DNA of 64,000 bases from NCBI RefSeq assembly GCF_026262505.1, contig NC_067206.1, positions 13,822,205 through 13,886,204 of the forward strand, given 5' to 3'. Both the position numbers and the translations under genes were made by a program. Under the pieces are notes generated by a model. The model ran no database searches. It saw only the letters and a program-made list of their open reading frames with translations, and was not told the origin of the DNA. The stretch comes from Trichomonas vaginalis G3 (lineage: Eukaryota > Parabasalia > Trichomonadida > Trichomonadidae). Shown here in pieces: positions 50,918-61,716 of this stretch. Each line of letters begins with the position of its first letter. Position 1 is the stretch's first letter.

Positions 50918-52780
50918 GCAATTATATACCATGCGTAAACTGTCATGTAAGGTGGCATGTATTCTTTACTTTGTCCCGTTGTTTGTGTATATCCTGAAAC
51001 GAAATGTGTATGGTTTCCTTCTCCCTGAGTGTCACTCCAGTAACAATTTATAGCAAACTTAACGTCGTCTTTAACATCATATCCTTTACCTTTTGTCATT
51101 CCTGACCAATCCCAATATCTATGCTTATGCCAACCTGCTTGAGATGTACTTAAATCTATGTAATGACTGTGTGCAGGTAAATTTTCACCTGAAATCGTTT
51201 TACTTCCACCTGCTTCCTTTGAAGAGTTTGCACAATACAAAAACATGTCGACTATTTGTTCCCATGCACCAACACCAAACATTACTTGAGGACCTCTTGC
51301 ATCCATAGATGTATAAATAGAACCTACTGGGTTCATTAAATCAAACATATGAGATATTATAGGATTGTCTCTTTTGAACTTAAAATATAGTGCAACTATT
51401 TCAGGTTTCTTCTGGTTTGTGTCAGAATATTTTTTATAATATAATCTTATGTTTTCAGGGTAGGTAAAATCTTGACTATAATATTTATTTCTGTCATCTG
51501 TATAATAATATACTATTCTCGTTTTTTCTATTGCATTATATCTTTTATATCTATAATAATATAAATATAATGTTAGCTTTTGTTCATCTACATGTGGTGT
51601 TCTGTCGTCATCTCCATAGTCATAATAATGTGGTACCGGAGCTGGGTCAGGCAATGTCATATCTGCCATTTCATAAACTCTTAAATATTTCTTTTGTTCG
51701 TCTCCATATAAGTTTAAGTAGCAGTTGTTGTCTAATGGAACTTTAACTTGTGTACCATCATTCTTTTTATAGCTTACATACATTTCATTGTTATTTTTCG
51801 GAATGAGTTTATGCCGTGTACCATTTTTTAAGGACTGTACCAACTGCCATCTAAAATATTTATTTTCTTCATTGACAGAAAAGTCACCAACAATAGTTTC
51901 AATATTTTTGTTCCTATCAAACTTTGGTATATTTCATTGAACATATGTTTTATCTGCTTTATTTTCAAGGCTAACTTTAATCTGTTATTTCAGAAGATGT
52001 ATGTGTATGTCCAACGGCACTTTTCCTGTTTAAGGTTTCTTGTAAGTTTGTAAATATTTGCAATGGTATGTGTATGTCCAACGGCACTTTTCCTGTTTAA
52101 GGTTTCTTGTAAGTTGAAATTTGCAATGGTATGTGTATGTCCAACGGCACTTTTCCTGTTTAAGGTTTCTTGTAAGTTTGTAATATTTGCAATGGTATGT
52201 GTATGTCCAACGGCACTTTTCCTGTTTAAGTTTCTTGTAAGTTTGTAATATCAGATATAGAATGTGTATGAGTCTTATCTGCTTTTGTCTCTAATGTTTC
52301 CTTAAGACTTGGTATTTGTTAATATAATGTATATGAGTTTTTAAATATTCGTTTTCAGCTCTTGTCACTTCACTTGACATTTTATTGTCAACATATGTTT
52401 TGTCTGCTAGTTCAGGATGAGTATGTTCTTTTGTTGCAAGCATTGTTAGCTCTTTCTTCTTCTTTTGCTATTGCATCGTCTACATATTCTTTTGTCAGCT
52501 TTGTTGTCAACATCTGCTTTCAAAAGAAGTTCATTTATAGGTTTCTCGTTTAAAGTTCCTTTTGTTGGATTTATACAGACAGTATTGTTCTTATTGTCTT
52601 GAAACAAAACTCATCTGTCATTGGGTTTATTGTCAGTTTTAAGTTTCCTTCTTTCAATGACTCAGATATCTTAGAATAGTTTGAAAGTTTGTTGTGTTCT
52701 TATTTAGAGCTTGCATAATGAGTTGTCGGTTGTGTTGTATTTCTCTATGGAAGCAATATCTTCGACATTTTTATTATAGA
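50914..52780 (-). pseudogene. Fibre-like gene with tail-collar end, M2 (broken)
   Basis: The C-terminal 309 codons read through: LMNPVGSIYTSMDARGPQ, FGVGAWEQIVDMFLYCA, LPAHSHYIDLSTSQAGWHKH and a final MPPYMTVYAWYIIA, a phage tail-collar-type domain. The upstream part has four 22-residue repeats with VGHTHT. The gene overlaps the integrase end by 4 bp. Same role as the M1 fibre inferred. Several breaks in the N-terminal half. Confidence 0.65.
51992..52255. repeat. About 66-bp coding repeat in the M2 fibre, four units
   Basis: Units share GTATGTGTATGTCCAACGGC and TTCTTGTAAGTTTG, and on the minus strand encode LNRKSAVGHTHT. Unit length varies between 62 and 66 bp. Confidence 0.8.
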
Positions 52781-52849
52781 TAAAATATGCTTCCAATAGA
52801 AAAAGAAAATTCATAGAGTTGCTAACAACTAACCATTAGATGAACTTTT

Positions 52850-53623
52850 TACTAATGTCGGTCAAAAGTTTGAGACAGATACCGTAAAGCATGAAGGCTA
52901 TCTTTTGACTACCCATTAAGATGGTTAAGAGACCCATCCGTCACAAAAGCTATTGGCTTTCGTAGAATGAAGTTCATTTCAGAAGCCATACATGGTTTCC
53001 CATTTACGGTCGGTTTTGAAGTTCGATACTATAACAAAGAAAAACGTATGTATGAGAAATTTGAACAGGGAAAACTTTTACAAGTTAGTTTGCTTATAAA
53101 CTTAGAAACAACCTTCAAGCTTTTCAAAAAAAAATAAACGATATCTATATTGAATATGCAAACCATTTAACATTGACGAAGGAGAATACCATCTCGATAT
53201 TATTTATGACAGGAAAAATGCAAACTGTTAAAATCAATAAAATAGAAGACCTTGGAGAAAAACGTTTATATTTCTACAAAATATAACAACTTGGCATGGT
53301 ATAGATTTATGAGGATGTTAAATCAGCCTGCAGCATATCCAGTACACCCGGACTATTATGAAGTCGAAAACCCTAATGGAACATATGAAAATATTTTCGA
53401 CCAAGATGCTATTATTGTTCATGCTTCATTTTATGGCGCCCAAAACTCTTTCTTATGCTTGGCAAATGACTTTTACGAAAAACCTACAAAGTTATACGAA
53501 CCACCAAGTGAAGTATTTCAGACTTTCAAGTATGGTTTACTACAGATGGAAAAAAAGAATAATTCCATATACCATGCGTTTTACTTAAACTTAGTTTCAT
53601 ATACAACTACTATCGAACGATAA
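52850..53623 (+). pseudogene. M2 remnant related to the 41589 gene (broken)
   Basis: YPLRWLRDPSVTKAIGFRRM links it to the 147-aa protein at 41589. The last part (123 codons, YPVHPDYYEVENPNGTYENI) reads through. Unknown function; several breaks. Confidence 0.45.
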
Positions 53624-53639
53624 AATATAATTTTTTAAT

Positions 53640-53885
53640 ACGGTTGAGTGTTGGATTTGGTTTGCCAACTAGACTGTGGTGCAGGTTCAGGCTGTTGTAT
53701 AACAGGAGCTTTTCTTCTGGTTCAGGGTCTTTAGGTTATAATACCAACGAACTGACCTACTCTTTTACCAATATTTTTGACACCGTTCCAAATTCCTTTT
53801 CCTATTTTTGACGCCATTCCATAACCTCTTCCAACTCTTCTGAAGAAGTTTCCAATACTACTAAAAACCCATTTTTACTATATGT
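53640..53885 (-). pseudogene. Small M2 remnant with Gly/Arg-rich head
   Basis: A short minus-strand remnant (FFRRVGRGYGMASKIGKGIW) similar in character to the amphipathic protein at 48145, ending in a Pro/Gln tail. Broken. Confidence 0.35.
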
Positions 53886-53894
53886 AAAAAATTC

Positions 53895-54415
53895 TAATGT
53901 CGCGCCTAGTCTCTTACGTTTCCTGTGAGTTCCATAGCATCTTTAACTGGAGCTCATACATTCTGTTTCTCCTCTGGTAAAAACATATTTGGGTCAACTC
54001 CTGTGTTCGCGTCATCTGCAAAAGTTGTTTATATCCACTTCAGGTTTGTATAAAACTCTTTCCATCTCATATTTGCATACCATGGTGGCAAACCTAACGC
54101 AGCGTCATTTGACATGGCAGTTTGCATTTGTACATCTGTTGGCACTTGACCATATTTTGCCATTGCAGTTTGTATTCTAACTTCATTGGAATATTCTCTG
54201 GGTTTGGTTGTCCAGGTTGCTGTGCATTCGCTAAGTTCTGTGCGTCCATTAATATTAGATAAAAAATATCTCTTACGAGTACATATACTGAACATTTGCA
54301 GGCATTGGTTCATCTTCATATTCTCTGTACTTTTCTGCCACGTCAAATAAATAAATGACACAATGGAAAAAACCTAAAACTAACAATCCGATTTCAAACC
54401 ACATTTACTTACTAA
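53895..54415 (-). pseudogene. Hypothetical M2 remnant
   Basis: One frame of about 110 codons includes SNEVRIQTAMAKYGQVPTDV and LGLPPWYANMRWKEFYTNLK. Unknown; broken, and possibly two small genes. Confidence 0.3.
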
Positions 54416-54429
54416 TAAAATTTCTTTAT

Positions 54430-55203
54430 TGTGACACTTTCTCCGGTTTATAGGACCTCTCTCATATTCTATCTTGTCATATATAACTCATAGTCATGTA
54501 TGTCCTCTAACCATCTCATAACGGTTTCCAAACCACTTTTATCGGATGTAAAGTAAAAGCATGGATGGTTATGTATAACGTCTAAAGTTTCTAAAAGTCT
54601 CTCAAAGTCCAGTCTACTTGGTATTGAAAATCCCATGTGTTATAGAACGGCGGGTCCACTATAAAGAAAACATTTTCCTTGTCTTTATATTTTCATACAA
54701 CTCTGTCCAATGACATCTCACAAACTCTATACCCTCAATATATTTTTCTATGTCCTCTTTGAAAACATTTGTATAGTTAAGATATAAAACTTTTGACATA
54801 AGTGTTTCAATGTCATGAACTCTTATAGCACCACTATATAATAGTCTAGCAGATATACTATCCAGTCTATATATTCTGCTTTTTTCAAAACCTCTCTCAC
54901 AATATTTTTCTTATCTAATGGTATACGTTCCATCTTACCTATAGGTATCTTTTCTTTTAACTCTTTCAATATATTGTTTGTGTCTGGTATATGTTTGAGA
55001 CGGTCCATATAGTTGTCGAAGTCATTGCATATAATCTTTGAGTCAGGAAATACGGTATGACATAAATGGGATATATAGAAACTTCCACCGAACAAATCTA
55101 CAAATGTTAGACCATTCGGTAGTTTCTTAAGTTCTCTCAATATAATATCTTTACATCTACTCTTATTTCCAAAGAACGGTAACGGCGGTTTTGTAAAATT
55201 CAT
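54430..55203 (-). pseudogene. Dam-type (D12) DNA adenine methyltransferase of M2 (broken)
   Basis: The start MNFTKPPLPFFGNKSRCKDI has the D12-class FxGxK motif, and TFVDLFGGSFYISHL is the SAM-binding motif I. Further on, FIVDPPFYN is the catalytic DPPY-type motif. Such enzymes make N6-methyladenine. T. vaginalis DNA is reported to be rich in 6mA and to hold Dam-like genes associated with Mavericks, which fits. It is the last gene before the right terminal repeat. About three breaks. Confidence 0.7.
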
Positions 55204-55329
55204 TTATATATAATAATAAAAATGTTTTTACCTGAAAAGTGACAGAAAAATGACAAAACATGAAAACATATATAATTTGTGAAAAGCGACACATTATATA
55301 ATGTTTTCGACCCAGAAGACTAACAATTT

Positions 55330-55544
55330 TCCGAATAAAAACTTCATTTATACTAAACATCTTCGGGGCTAGAGGGCGCAACGCGCCTGGAAGCCCTCCG
55401 AATAAAAACTTCATTTATACTAAACATCTTCGGGGCTAGAGGGCGCAACGCGCCTGGAAGCCCTCCGAATATAAACTTCATTTATACTAAACATCTTCAG
55501 GGCTAGAGGGCGCAACGCGCCTGGAAGCCCCACTACCTTTTTTT
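55330..55544 (-). repeat. M2 right terminal inverted repeat, three 67-bp units
   Basis: Units begin at 55330, 55397 and 55464, followed by CCACTACC and T7. The left end has fewer units, so unit number varies between the two ends of one element. Confidence 0.9.
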
Positions 55545-55822
55545 GTATACGTTTTGATTTTTTTCTTTTTTTAAAAATTCAATTTCTAGAAAAATCGAGA
55601 AAAAATCATTTTCTTCTATTTTTTAGGACGCCATACCCATTGAAATCTCCTCTCAGGACGCCATAAACTATTCAATTATGGTGTAAACTTCTCAAAAATT
55701 GAATAGTTTACATCAGGACGCCTTAGGACGCCAACCCTTTACGCGCCCTCGTTTGGAAATCTCGTGATTGTACCTTTAAATGAGCATATTAAGATTGAAT
55801 TTATGGCGGTTTTTTTTCAAAA
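55545..55822. other. Host spacer right of M2
   Basis: T-rich, with four AGGACGCCA-type words (55626-55735) and an inverted pair AAACTATTCAATT / AATTGAATAGTTT at about 55665-55711. Just before the next ATG is TGGCGGTTTTTTTTCAAAA, a possible start-site region. Confidence 0.5.
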
Positions 55823-56431
55823 ATGCCGAATCATTTCCCCAAGTTCGCTTATACACAAAACCCGAACCTTCATGTCGGGCAAGAGATCTTTATAATCGAT
55901 GAAAACAAATACGACATTTATCGGGCGGAAATTCTCAACATTCAGGACGGCACTTACACAATCTTTTATCCTGATTACGATATGACAGAAACAATCGACA
56001 GCATCGACAGAATTTTACTCAAAAACAACGTAAATAAGAAAATCTTTAAAGAGCAAGAGTTAATCAGGATGAAAAAAGAGGCAGAGAATAAGGCTCAGCT
56101 TCGGTCCGAGTCGGATGGCGAGTCTGATGAAGATGAAGAAAAGAATCCTGATATCAAACCACCTAAGATCCCAGAAAAATTCAGAGAAAGAACACGTATA
56201 CAGCCACATGAGACAGTTGATAGAAATCCTCTGCCTCCAGAGCCACCAAAACCTCCTGAATGGGGGCATCAGGCCGTCGAAGTGGCACCAAATATAACTA
56301 TTCCAATAACTATTAATGCGGATGACTCAAAAGTACTTTACGACCAGCCGAAAAACATCGAAATATCTACAAGCAAATCTTCGGATTCAAACGAAGTTAC
56401 ATTTTCGTTCAAAATTACATTCAAAAAATAA
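55823..56431 (+). CDS. Small host protein with a Tudor/chromo-barrel-like N terminus, 202 aa
   Basis: An intact frame with host codon use. Residues about 17-68 (VGQEIFIIDENKYDIYRAEI, then YTIFYPDYDMTETIDSIDRI) match the Tudor-knot/chromo-barrel layout: a strand with Y-x-A-x-I, Y/F-P-D-Y-D, and a final D-R-I-L. Then an acidic stretch (SESDGESDEDEEKN), a Pro-rich region and a beta-rich tail. Tudor-knot domains bind methyl-lysine in chromatin proteins such as MRG15. A nuclear reader role is inferred from the fold resemblance only. Confidence 0.55.
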   Translation: MPNHFPKFAYTQNPNLHVGQEIFIIDENKYDIYRAEILNIQDGTYTIFYPDYDMTETIDSIDRILLKNNVNKKIFKEQELIRMKKEAENKAQLRSESDGESDEDEEKNPDIKPPKIPEKFRERTRIQPHETVDRNPLPPEPPKPPEWGHQAVEVAPNITIPITINADDSKVLYDQPKNIEISTSKSSDSNEVTFSFKITFKK

Positions 56432-56925
56432 TTGACCTTATTTCTATATTTTATTATCTATATTCTTTTTGCTATTTTAAATTTTAGTATTTATTATTAC
56501 TTATCACTATGTTTTGCATTTATGGCGGGATTCGTTATTTTAGAAAGGATATTTTATTCAATATAATTCGGTTTTATGAATATCTTCCCTCCTAATTAAG
56601 AAAATTTACTATAACTACATTCATTAAACCAAAATCAAAATTTTGAAATTGTAAATTTTGATTTTTTCTCATTTACATCATTGCATAACCTTTTCAAGTA
56701 TGAGTATATTGTCTTGTTTTACCGTTCAAGGCCTAAACTATAGATTAGTGCTTTCAAGCTCCGAATTTTTTGAATCATTATCAATTTTTAATATGAAAGT
56801 ATGACCATTTCTATTGATGTATGGATTGGCATACTAAGAAAAACATGTAGTATATCGGTTGTTAAATGTAATTATGATTATAAATTCGATATTAACATTC
56901 CCAGGTAAATTATTCAACAATGATT
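56432..56925. other. Host intergenic, no gene seen
   Basis: AT-rich non-coding sequence. No repeat or motif stands out. Confidence 0.5.
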
Positions 56926-57629
56926 TCAGCAGCCAAGAGAAATAAGTTCATGAATGTAATTTTGAACCATGCAGTAATACCTTTGAATCAAGGAGATTAC
57001 TTCCTAAAGGCATTGAGCGGCTACCAACTATTAATGATATTTTCGTTCCAACTGTTCTAAAATATAAAAAAGATTTAAATCTTATTGTTACAGGAAATGT
57101 TTCTAATAGTAATGCAAGTAGTTACATAAATATTCCTGGATATCTTGATTGCTGATTTAGTAGTTTAAGTAAATCTCAAAAAATAAATATTGCTGATTCC
57201 AGTAAATATAGATTCAATCTTGATTTTACGATCCCAGATTTTTTCAAAGTTGGTTATCACAATTTATCAGTTGAAGCTTGCAACCAAATGAGCTACTGTT
57301 CATATAGTACTTACTTCTTTAATATAATTTACTCAGTTCCAATCCTTTAGATTTTGAAATCACCAAATTCCCAAATTTATATAAATAGAGATAAAACTCT
57401 TCGATTCACTCTTAAAGTTAAAGATATTATCAAAAATACAGATGTTATCTTAAACCACACTATTGACAATAGCAAAAGTTGCAATATTATAAACAAAACA
57501 AACATCCAAGTAAATCCATACCAATTTAACTACGAAATTCCAATTCCAAGTAATATCACACCTGGAACATATGAAATCGGTATTGTTGTACGAGATCAAA
57601 ATAAACAAATTTCAAAACTAGATTATTAA
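56926..57629 (+). pseudogene. Host pseudogene with Ig-like/surface-repeat domains
   Basis: One frame with internal stops at 57153-57155 and 57348-57350. It encodes two tandem beta-sandwich-like repeats of about 100 residues: LLPKGIERLPTINDIFVPTV onward, and SPNSQIYINRDKTLRFTLKV onward, each ending in the pattern G-x-Y-x-I/L-x-V-x-x-x-D/N (GYHNLSVEACN, GTYEIGIVVRDQ). This resembles repeats of large T. vaginalis surface proteins, from memory. No start or membrane anchor remains. Confidence 0.5.
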
Positions 57630-58039
57630 ATTTTCTAAATATACAGAAAATAGATTTGAAGATGATATCAAGAAGCAACAAAAGTTTAAAAATATATAAC
57701 ACCGTTCTTCCCACGAGTTCTTTTTAAGACATCCAAGTAAAAAAAATAATTAAAACTAAAACTCCAGATGCCCTTAATAATATTCATTCAAAACATGTTC
57801 GGCATTACTCAAATCCTGGTAAAATGGTAAATTTAAGAGAGTAATGGTGATACCGATTTGATAATAGCATTATGGATATTTTTGTGATACACATTTGAAA
57901 GAATTTCAATGTATTCTCAAAATCATTAGAAATACAATAGAATTGCATAGGGAGTTTGACAAAATCATAAGCTTACTGCAAATGAATCTTTCACTAATGA
58001 GATTATGATAAAAAAGCATGAAAGTGAATATAAAGAATT
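57630..58039. other. Host intergenic, decayed sequence
   Basis: May hold more of the decayed coding sequence to its left (short open stretches such as HVRHYSNPGKMVNLRE near 57800), but nothing can be named. Confidence 0.35.
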
Positions 58040-59662
58040 TTATGCAAATGCAATTAAACAAACTAACAATAACAGGATTGCAAAAGAAATAAGTAAGTAG
58101 TAAATCAAATTTGAGCTTTTAGCTGAGTTTTGGAATGAATCGAAGCACTTTCTATCAAAGCATTCGTTGAAATCATACTTTTTGTCTTTAACTTCTTTGT
58201 AGCTGAAATTCCATCCTTGAGCAAAGAACTTATTAGACTTTGCAATAGAATCATATTGCCAAGAAGTCTCTGGAATGTAGCAGTAAGGGCACCAATGGCC
58301 TCCTTTCAAGATAAGTGTTGGTGATGCTTCGAAATCTTTGTGACAATGTCCACACTTCCATGTAACTTTAGAGTACACATCGATAAAACGATCGCTAACA
58401 AGAGAACCTCCCCTGAACTCTGCTGCATTTCTCAAATCATCGATTGTTAACTCTTCAAATGGTTTACTTTCATCATATCCATGATCAAACTTTTTATCTT
58501 TGTTTGGATTGAACTTTGTTTCATAATGTTTGATAGCAAAATCTCCCCAAGATGATGGAATTTTATTAAACTCTTCCATGCCTCCATAGTGAGCATCCAT
58601 TCTATCGGTATACTTTGTATTTACCCATCCCAATGTTCCAAAGTTTTTATCTTTGGCAATCATCTTCATGAAAGGCTGTCCCATAATAGAGATTGCATCT
58701 TTAAATGGTATAAGCTTTGGAAGAGTGAAAACAATCTTTGCTTTCTTAGACAACATGTCAAAATATACTTCTGTTTCAATATTAGCTCTGAACTTCAAGA
58801 ACGATTCAAGTTTGTCACTATCAATATAATATTGGCCATGGAAGTTGCGTGTTGCAAACCAGTTTGGTTTAAAGAGACCACGTATGTCTCCCATTCCGAT
58901 TGAATGAAGAAGCAAGGACTCGAATTCAAAATTGGTTAATCTGTAGAACTCTCCACTTCCAATGTTGTAGAAGTTTCTGAAGAAACTATCAGGTAGATCA
59001 AAATCGACAAAGTTCTTCATCAAGCGTCCGCTATCTTCTACGGTGCACCACTCAAGAACACCATTTAATGGAACATGATACATGATTGGCTCCATCTTTT
59101 CAAGTAATCCTGCATGAAGAATACCACTTTGTCTCATGACAACCCACTTCTTGAGTCCGCTCTCAACAAAAACACGTTCTGCAAGAACTTTTGATACTCC
59201 ATAATGATCGAAAACCGATACTTTGATGGGATCTCCTGTTCTTCCCCAATGAATTGGGTAGTTCCTATCTCCAGTTTCTGCAACGCTTCCAATATATACA
59301 ACTTTGATATCATCTTTGTTCTTCTGAGCTTGGATAGCGCAAACTACATTTTCAGCTCCGTGGACATTGATATCTTTTGTTAACTCTGGTTTATCATCAG
59401 CATATGGTGAAACCATGCCACCAATATGTAAAACATAGTCGCTTCCTGTGACAGCTTTCAAAACATCATCATAGTTCCTGAGATCTCCATAAACAATGCT
59501 AACATTCTCAAGCTTTTCATACTTCTTGATGATGTTTCTGTTCTTTTGATCGTTTAAGACAAGTAATTGAACTTTGACTTTGTCTCCAAGTGTTAATATC
59601 TGATTCAAGGTTTCCATTCCCATGACACCAGTGGAACCTGTTATGCAAACAGTCTTGACCAT
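58040..59662 (-). CDS. Tail-anchored NAD(P)-dependent epimerase/dehydratase with zinc ribbon, 540 aa
   Basis: An extended short-chain dehydrogenase. Rossmann glycine motif TGSTGVMG at residues 8-15; Asp60 in VYGDLRN; Ser126 in YIGSVAETG; catalytic Tyr154 and Lys158 in YGVSK. Substrate part to about residue 380. A four-Cys zinc ribbon (CGHC at 437-440, CPYC at 458-461) follows, and the protein ends with a hydrophobic helix (519-540, LIYYLLISFAILLLLVCLIA). The ending suggests a tail anchor with the enzyme in the cytosol. The substrate is unknown; sugar-nucleotide or steroid-type epimerases share this fold. Intact, host codon use, Inr-like start. Confidence 0.8.
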   Translation of the reverse strand: MVKTVCITGSTGVMGMETLNQILTLGDKVKVQLLVLNDQKNRNIIKKYEKLENVSIVYGDLRNYDDVLKAVTGSDYVLHIGGMVSPYADDKPELTKDINVHGAENVVCAIQAQKNKDDIKVVYIGSVAETGDRNYPIHWGRTGDPIKVSVFDHYGVSKVLAERVFVESGLKKWVVMRQSGILHAGLLEKMEPIMYHVPLNGVLEWCTVEDSGRLMKNFVDFDLPDSFFRNFYNIGSGEFYRLTNFEFESLLLHSIGMGDIRGLFKPNWFATRNFHGQYYIDSDKLESFLKFRANIETEVYFDMLSKKAKIVFTLPKLIPFKDAISIMGQPFMKMIAKDKNFGTLGWVNTKYTDRMDAHYGGMEEFNKIPSSWGDFAIKHYETKFNPNKDKKFDHGYDESKPFEELTIDDLRNAAEFRGGSLVSDRFIDVYSKVTWKCGHCHKDFEASPTLILKGGHWCPYCYIPETSWQYDSIAKSNKFFAQGWNFSYKEVKDKKYDFNECFDRKCFDSFQNSAKSSNLIYYLLISFAILLLLVCLIAFA

Positions 59663-59674
59663 TAATAAAACTGA
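59663..59674 (-). promoter_or_regulatory. Inr-like start-site element of the epimerase gene
   Basis: On the minus strand TCAGTTTTATTA lies directly before the ATG. T. vaginalis genes typically use an Inr of the form TCA(C/T)T(A/T) within about 20 bp of the start codon; this is a close but imperfect match. Confidence 0.5.
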
Positions 59675-60513
59675 TTAATAGTATTGGTTTTAATTTTTCA
59701 ATGAATTTTTAAAATATCAGTCAAATGATGGAAAAACACATAATTTTATTCATTCAATTTTTGAATGTGTTCAGATTAATATCGCTTTAAGGATTAGAAT
59801 GTTTTAATCCTTATTAAATTAATACATGAAATGCATTGAATCATTGATCCAAATTATTTGTCAAATGATCTCGCATTCATTCAGAAAACTCAATTATCAT
59901 AGGGATCCACATTGTAAAAAATTTTTGAGATAATGCTATATAATGTATGCAATGGCCTTTTACATTATTAGATAGTAATCTAGTTTACACTTCTCAATTT
60001 TGAGACTATTGAGATGGAATTCAAATTAACAAAATAAATTGAAAAAAAAATACACCAGAAAGCTCATATTATGCAATTGACCGCCTGACAAATCAATATT
60101 ATTAATTTATCTTTTATGATATTGTTGAATCGATGTTCAGCAATGATGCAATCACGAAAAGAAACAAATTTACAAAAAATTAAATTATGAATGCTAAAAT
60201 TCATTACAATTCAACATACATCATTAAATATGCTGATTATGTTGAGTTGATGGTCAAGAAATTGATCATATTTATTCCTGAAACTAATTTGCAATTTGAA
60301 ATATACAATGAATGTGGATAGATGATAAAAACCACCAATAATTATTGATCTTAAGTTAGTGTCAATTCTTAGTCATCAATAATCATTATCAGCTAAAATT
60401 AATCAAATTGAGCAAGATAAGCATCTTATCCTTAACAAATTGTGAAAAATTAACAAATATGTGTTTGTATGTATTTCCCATTTTGAAAATATAAATTTGA
60501 CCATAAATATTTT
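59675..60513. other. Intergenic region between divergent host genes
   Basis: 839 bp, AT-rich, with promoters for both genes. No repeat or RNA gene was recognised. Confidence 0.5.
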
Positions 60514-61716
60514 ATGACGCTTCTGGATAATCGACAACTTTTAGAAGAAAAAGATATACTCATATCAGATTACTCCGAAATGACGCCAGATCCTCAAGGT
60601 GCCTTGTTCTTTTGGCTTGGAAATGCTTCTTTGCTTGTATATAACGTTGTTATCAATGCAATTGATATTTACATTCATTTATCTCATAGAAAAAGCGTCG
60701 GAAATGACTTAGCAAGAGCATACAACTTCCCTTGTTCTTTAATTGCTTTAGTTTTATGTTTCATTAAAATTCCAAACCAAAAAATTCTCTTTATTATCAG
60801 TTTACTTGTTTTGTTCTTCGATCTTTTAGCATTCCCATTACTAATTATAATTCCAATGTCAGAAAGCGTAGTTTATTGGGGAACTATTGCTGCAATTACA
60901 GTTTCTGGTGTATTTTCATCAATTATTATGTCCGGATCATTTGCAGTTTCCACACAGTTTGCTGATGAAACAGCTGGTTTTATTTCAGCTGGAAATGGAT
61001 TATGTGGAATCCTTGCTGCTGTTGCTAGAATTATTACGAAAGGTTTATTCTCGTCCGAAAGCCAGCTTAAAATAAGTTCAATAGTATATTTTGCCTTAGC
61101 TGCTTTAACAATTCTCGGTACACTAATCTTTTTCATTTTAAAGCTTCGAAATCCTGATATATCAAACAGATTCATCTTCAATTCTTACCAGAAAGAAAAT
61201 ACCGCTTTTATTTCTCAAATTTTTACAACATTAAAATCGATTTGGCTTTTATGGATTGCTGAAGCATTGACTTACTTCATAACATTGATAATATTCCCTG
61301 GATATGTTTGTTCCGGTCCAGAAGGTCCATTAAAATCATGGACTCCTGTTTTAATCACAACTGTCTTCTGTATCTTTGATTTCATTGGCAGATTTGTTGC
61401 TTCGAAGTTTATTTGGCCTTCTCTCAATATGTCGCCGCTTGCATCTGTCTTTAGAATCATTTTTATTCCATTAGAAATAATTTCGATTCAAAAAATTGTT
61501 AATTTTAGAGAGCCATGGTTCACATTGGCCCTACAGATTCCATTTGCGTTAACAAATGGTTATGTTGGCACGATTTTGATGATTTATGGTTCAAATCATC
61601 CAGATCTAGACAGCGAGAAGAAGAAACTGGCTGGATATTTAATGACTTTTGCTATTAACGTAGGTATTATCATTGCGATGTTTTTGACATTTATTTTACC
61701 AAAACCTTCGATATAA
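60514..61716 (+). CDS. Equilibrative nucleoside transporter (ENT/SLC29 family), 400 aa
   Basis: About ten or eleven hydrophobic segments. The first has the ENT pattern FFWLGNASLLVYNVVINAID; the middle has FDFIGRFVASKF, matching the conserved FD-x-x-GR of TM8; near the end is ALTNGYVGTILMIYG, the conserved NGY segment. A short hydrophilic N terminus (about 30 residues) is followed by TM1, with a loop between TM6 and TM7. The length is typical for protozoan ENTs. T. vaginalis lacks de novo purine and pyrimidine synthesis, so nucleoside uptake is essential. Intact. Confidence 0.85.
   Translation: MTLLDNRQLLEEKDILISDYSEMTPDPQGALFFWLGNASLLVYNVVINAIDIYIHLSHRKSVGNDLARAYNFPCSLIALVLCFIKIPNQKILFIISLLVLFFDLLAFPLLIIIPMSESVVYWGTIAAITVSGVFSSIIMSGSFAVSTQFADETAGFISAGNGLCGILAAVARIITKGLFSSESQLKISSIVYFALAALTILGTLIFFILKLRNPDISNRFIFNSYQKENTAFISQIFTTLKSIWLLWIAEALTYFITLIIFPGYVCSGPEGPLKSWTPVLITTVFCIFDFIGRFVASKFIWPSLNMSPLASVFRIIFIPLEIISIQKIVNFREPWFTLALQIPFALTNGYVGTILMIYGSNHPDLDSEKKKLAGYLMTFAINVGIIIAMFLTFILPKPSI

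Larger units (their letters stand above)
27034..55544. mobile_element. Maverick/Polinton element M2 (both ends present, broken)
   Basis: 28.5 kb between inverted ends that start with A7/T7 and GGTAGTGGGGCTTCC. Removing recognised insertions leaves roughly 23 kb, within the range of large TvMav elements. Parts: coiled-coil protein, NLS-bearing protein, capsid-like and penton-like remnants, SF3 helicase, packaging ATPase, KilA-N cassette, polymerase B, several small genes, integrase, collar fibre and Dam-type methylase. I could not find matching target duplications in the flanks. Most genes look broken (of the order of thirty breaks in all), so it is an old copy. A fossil. Confidence 0.85.
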
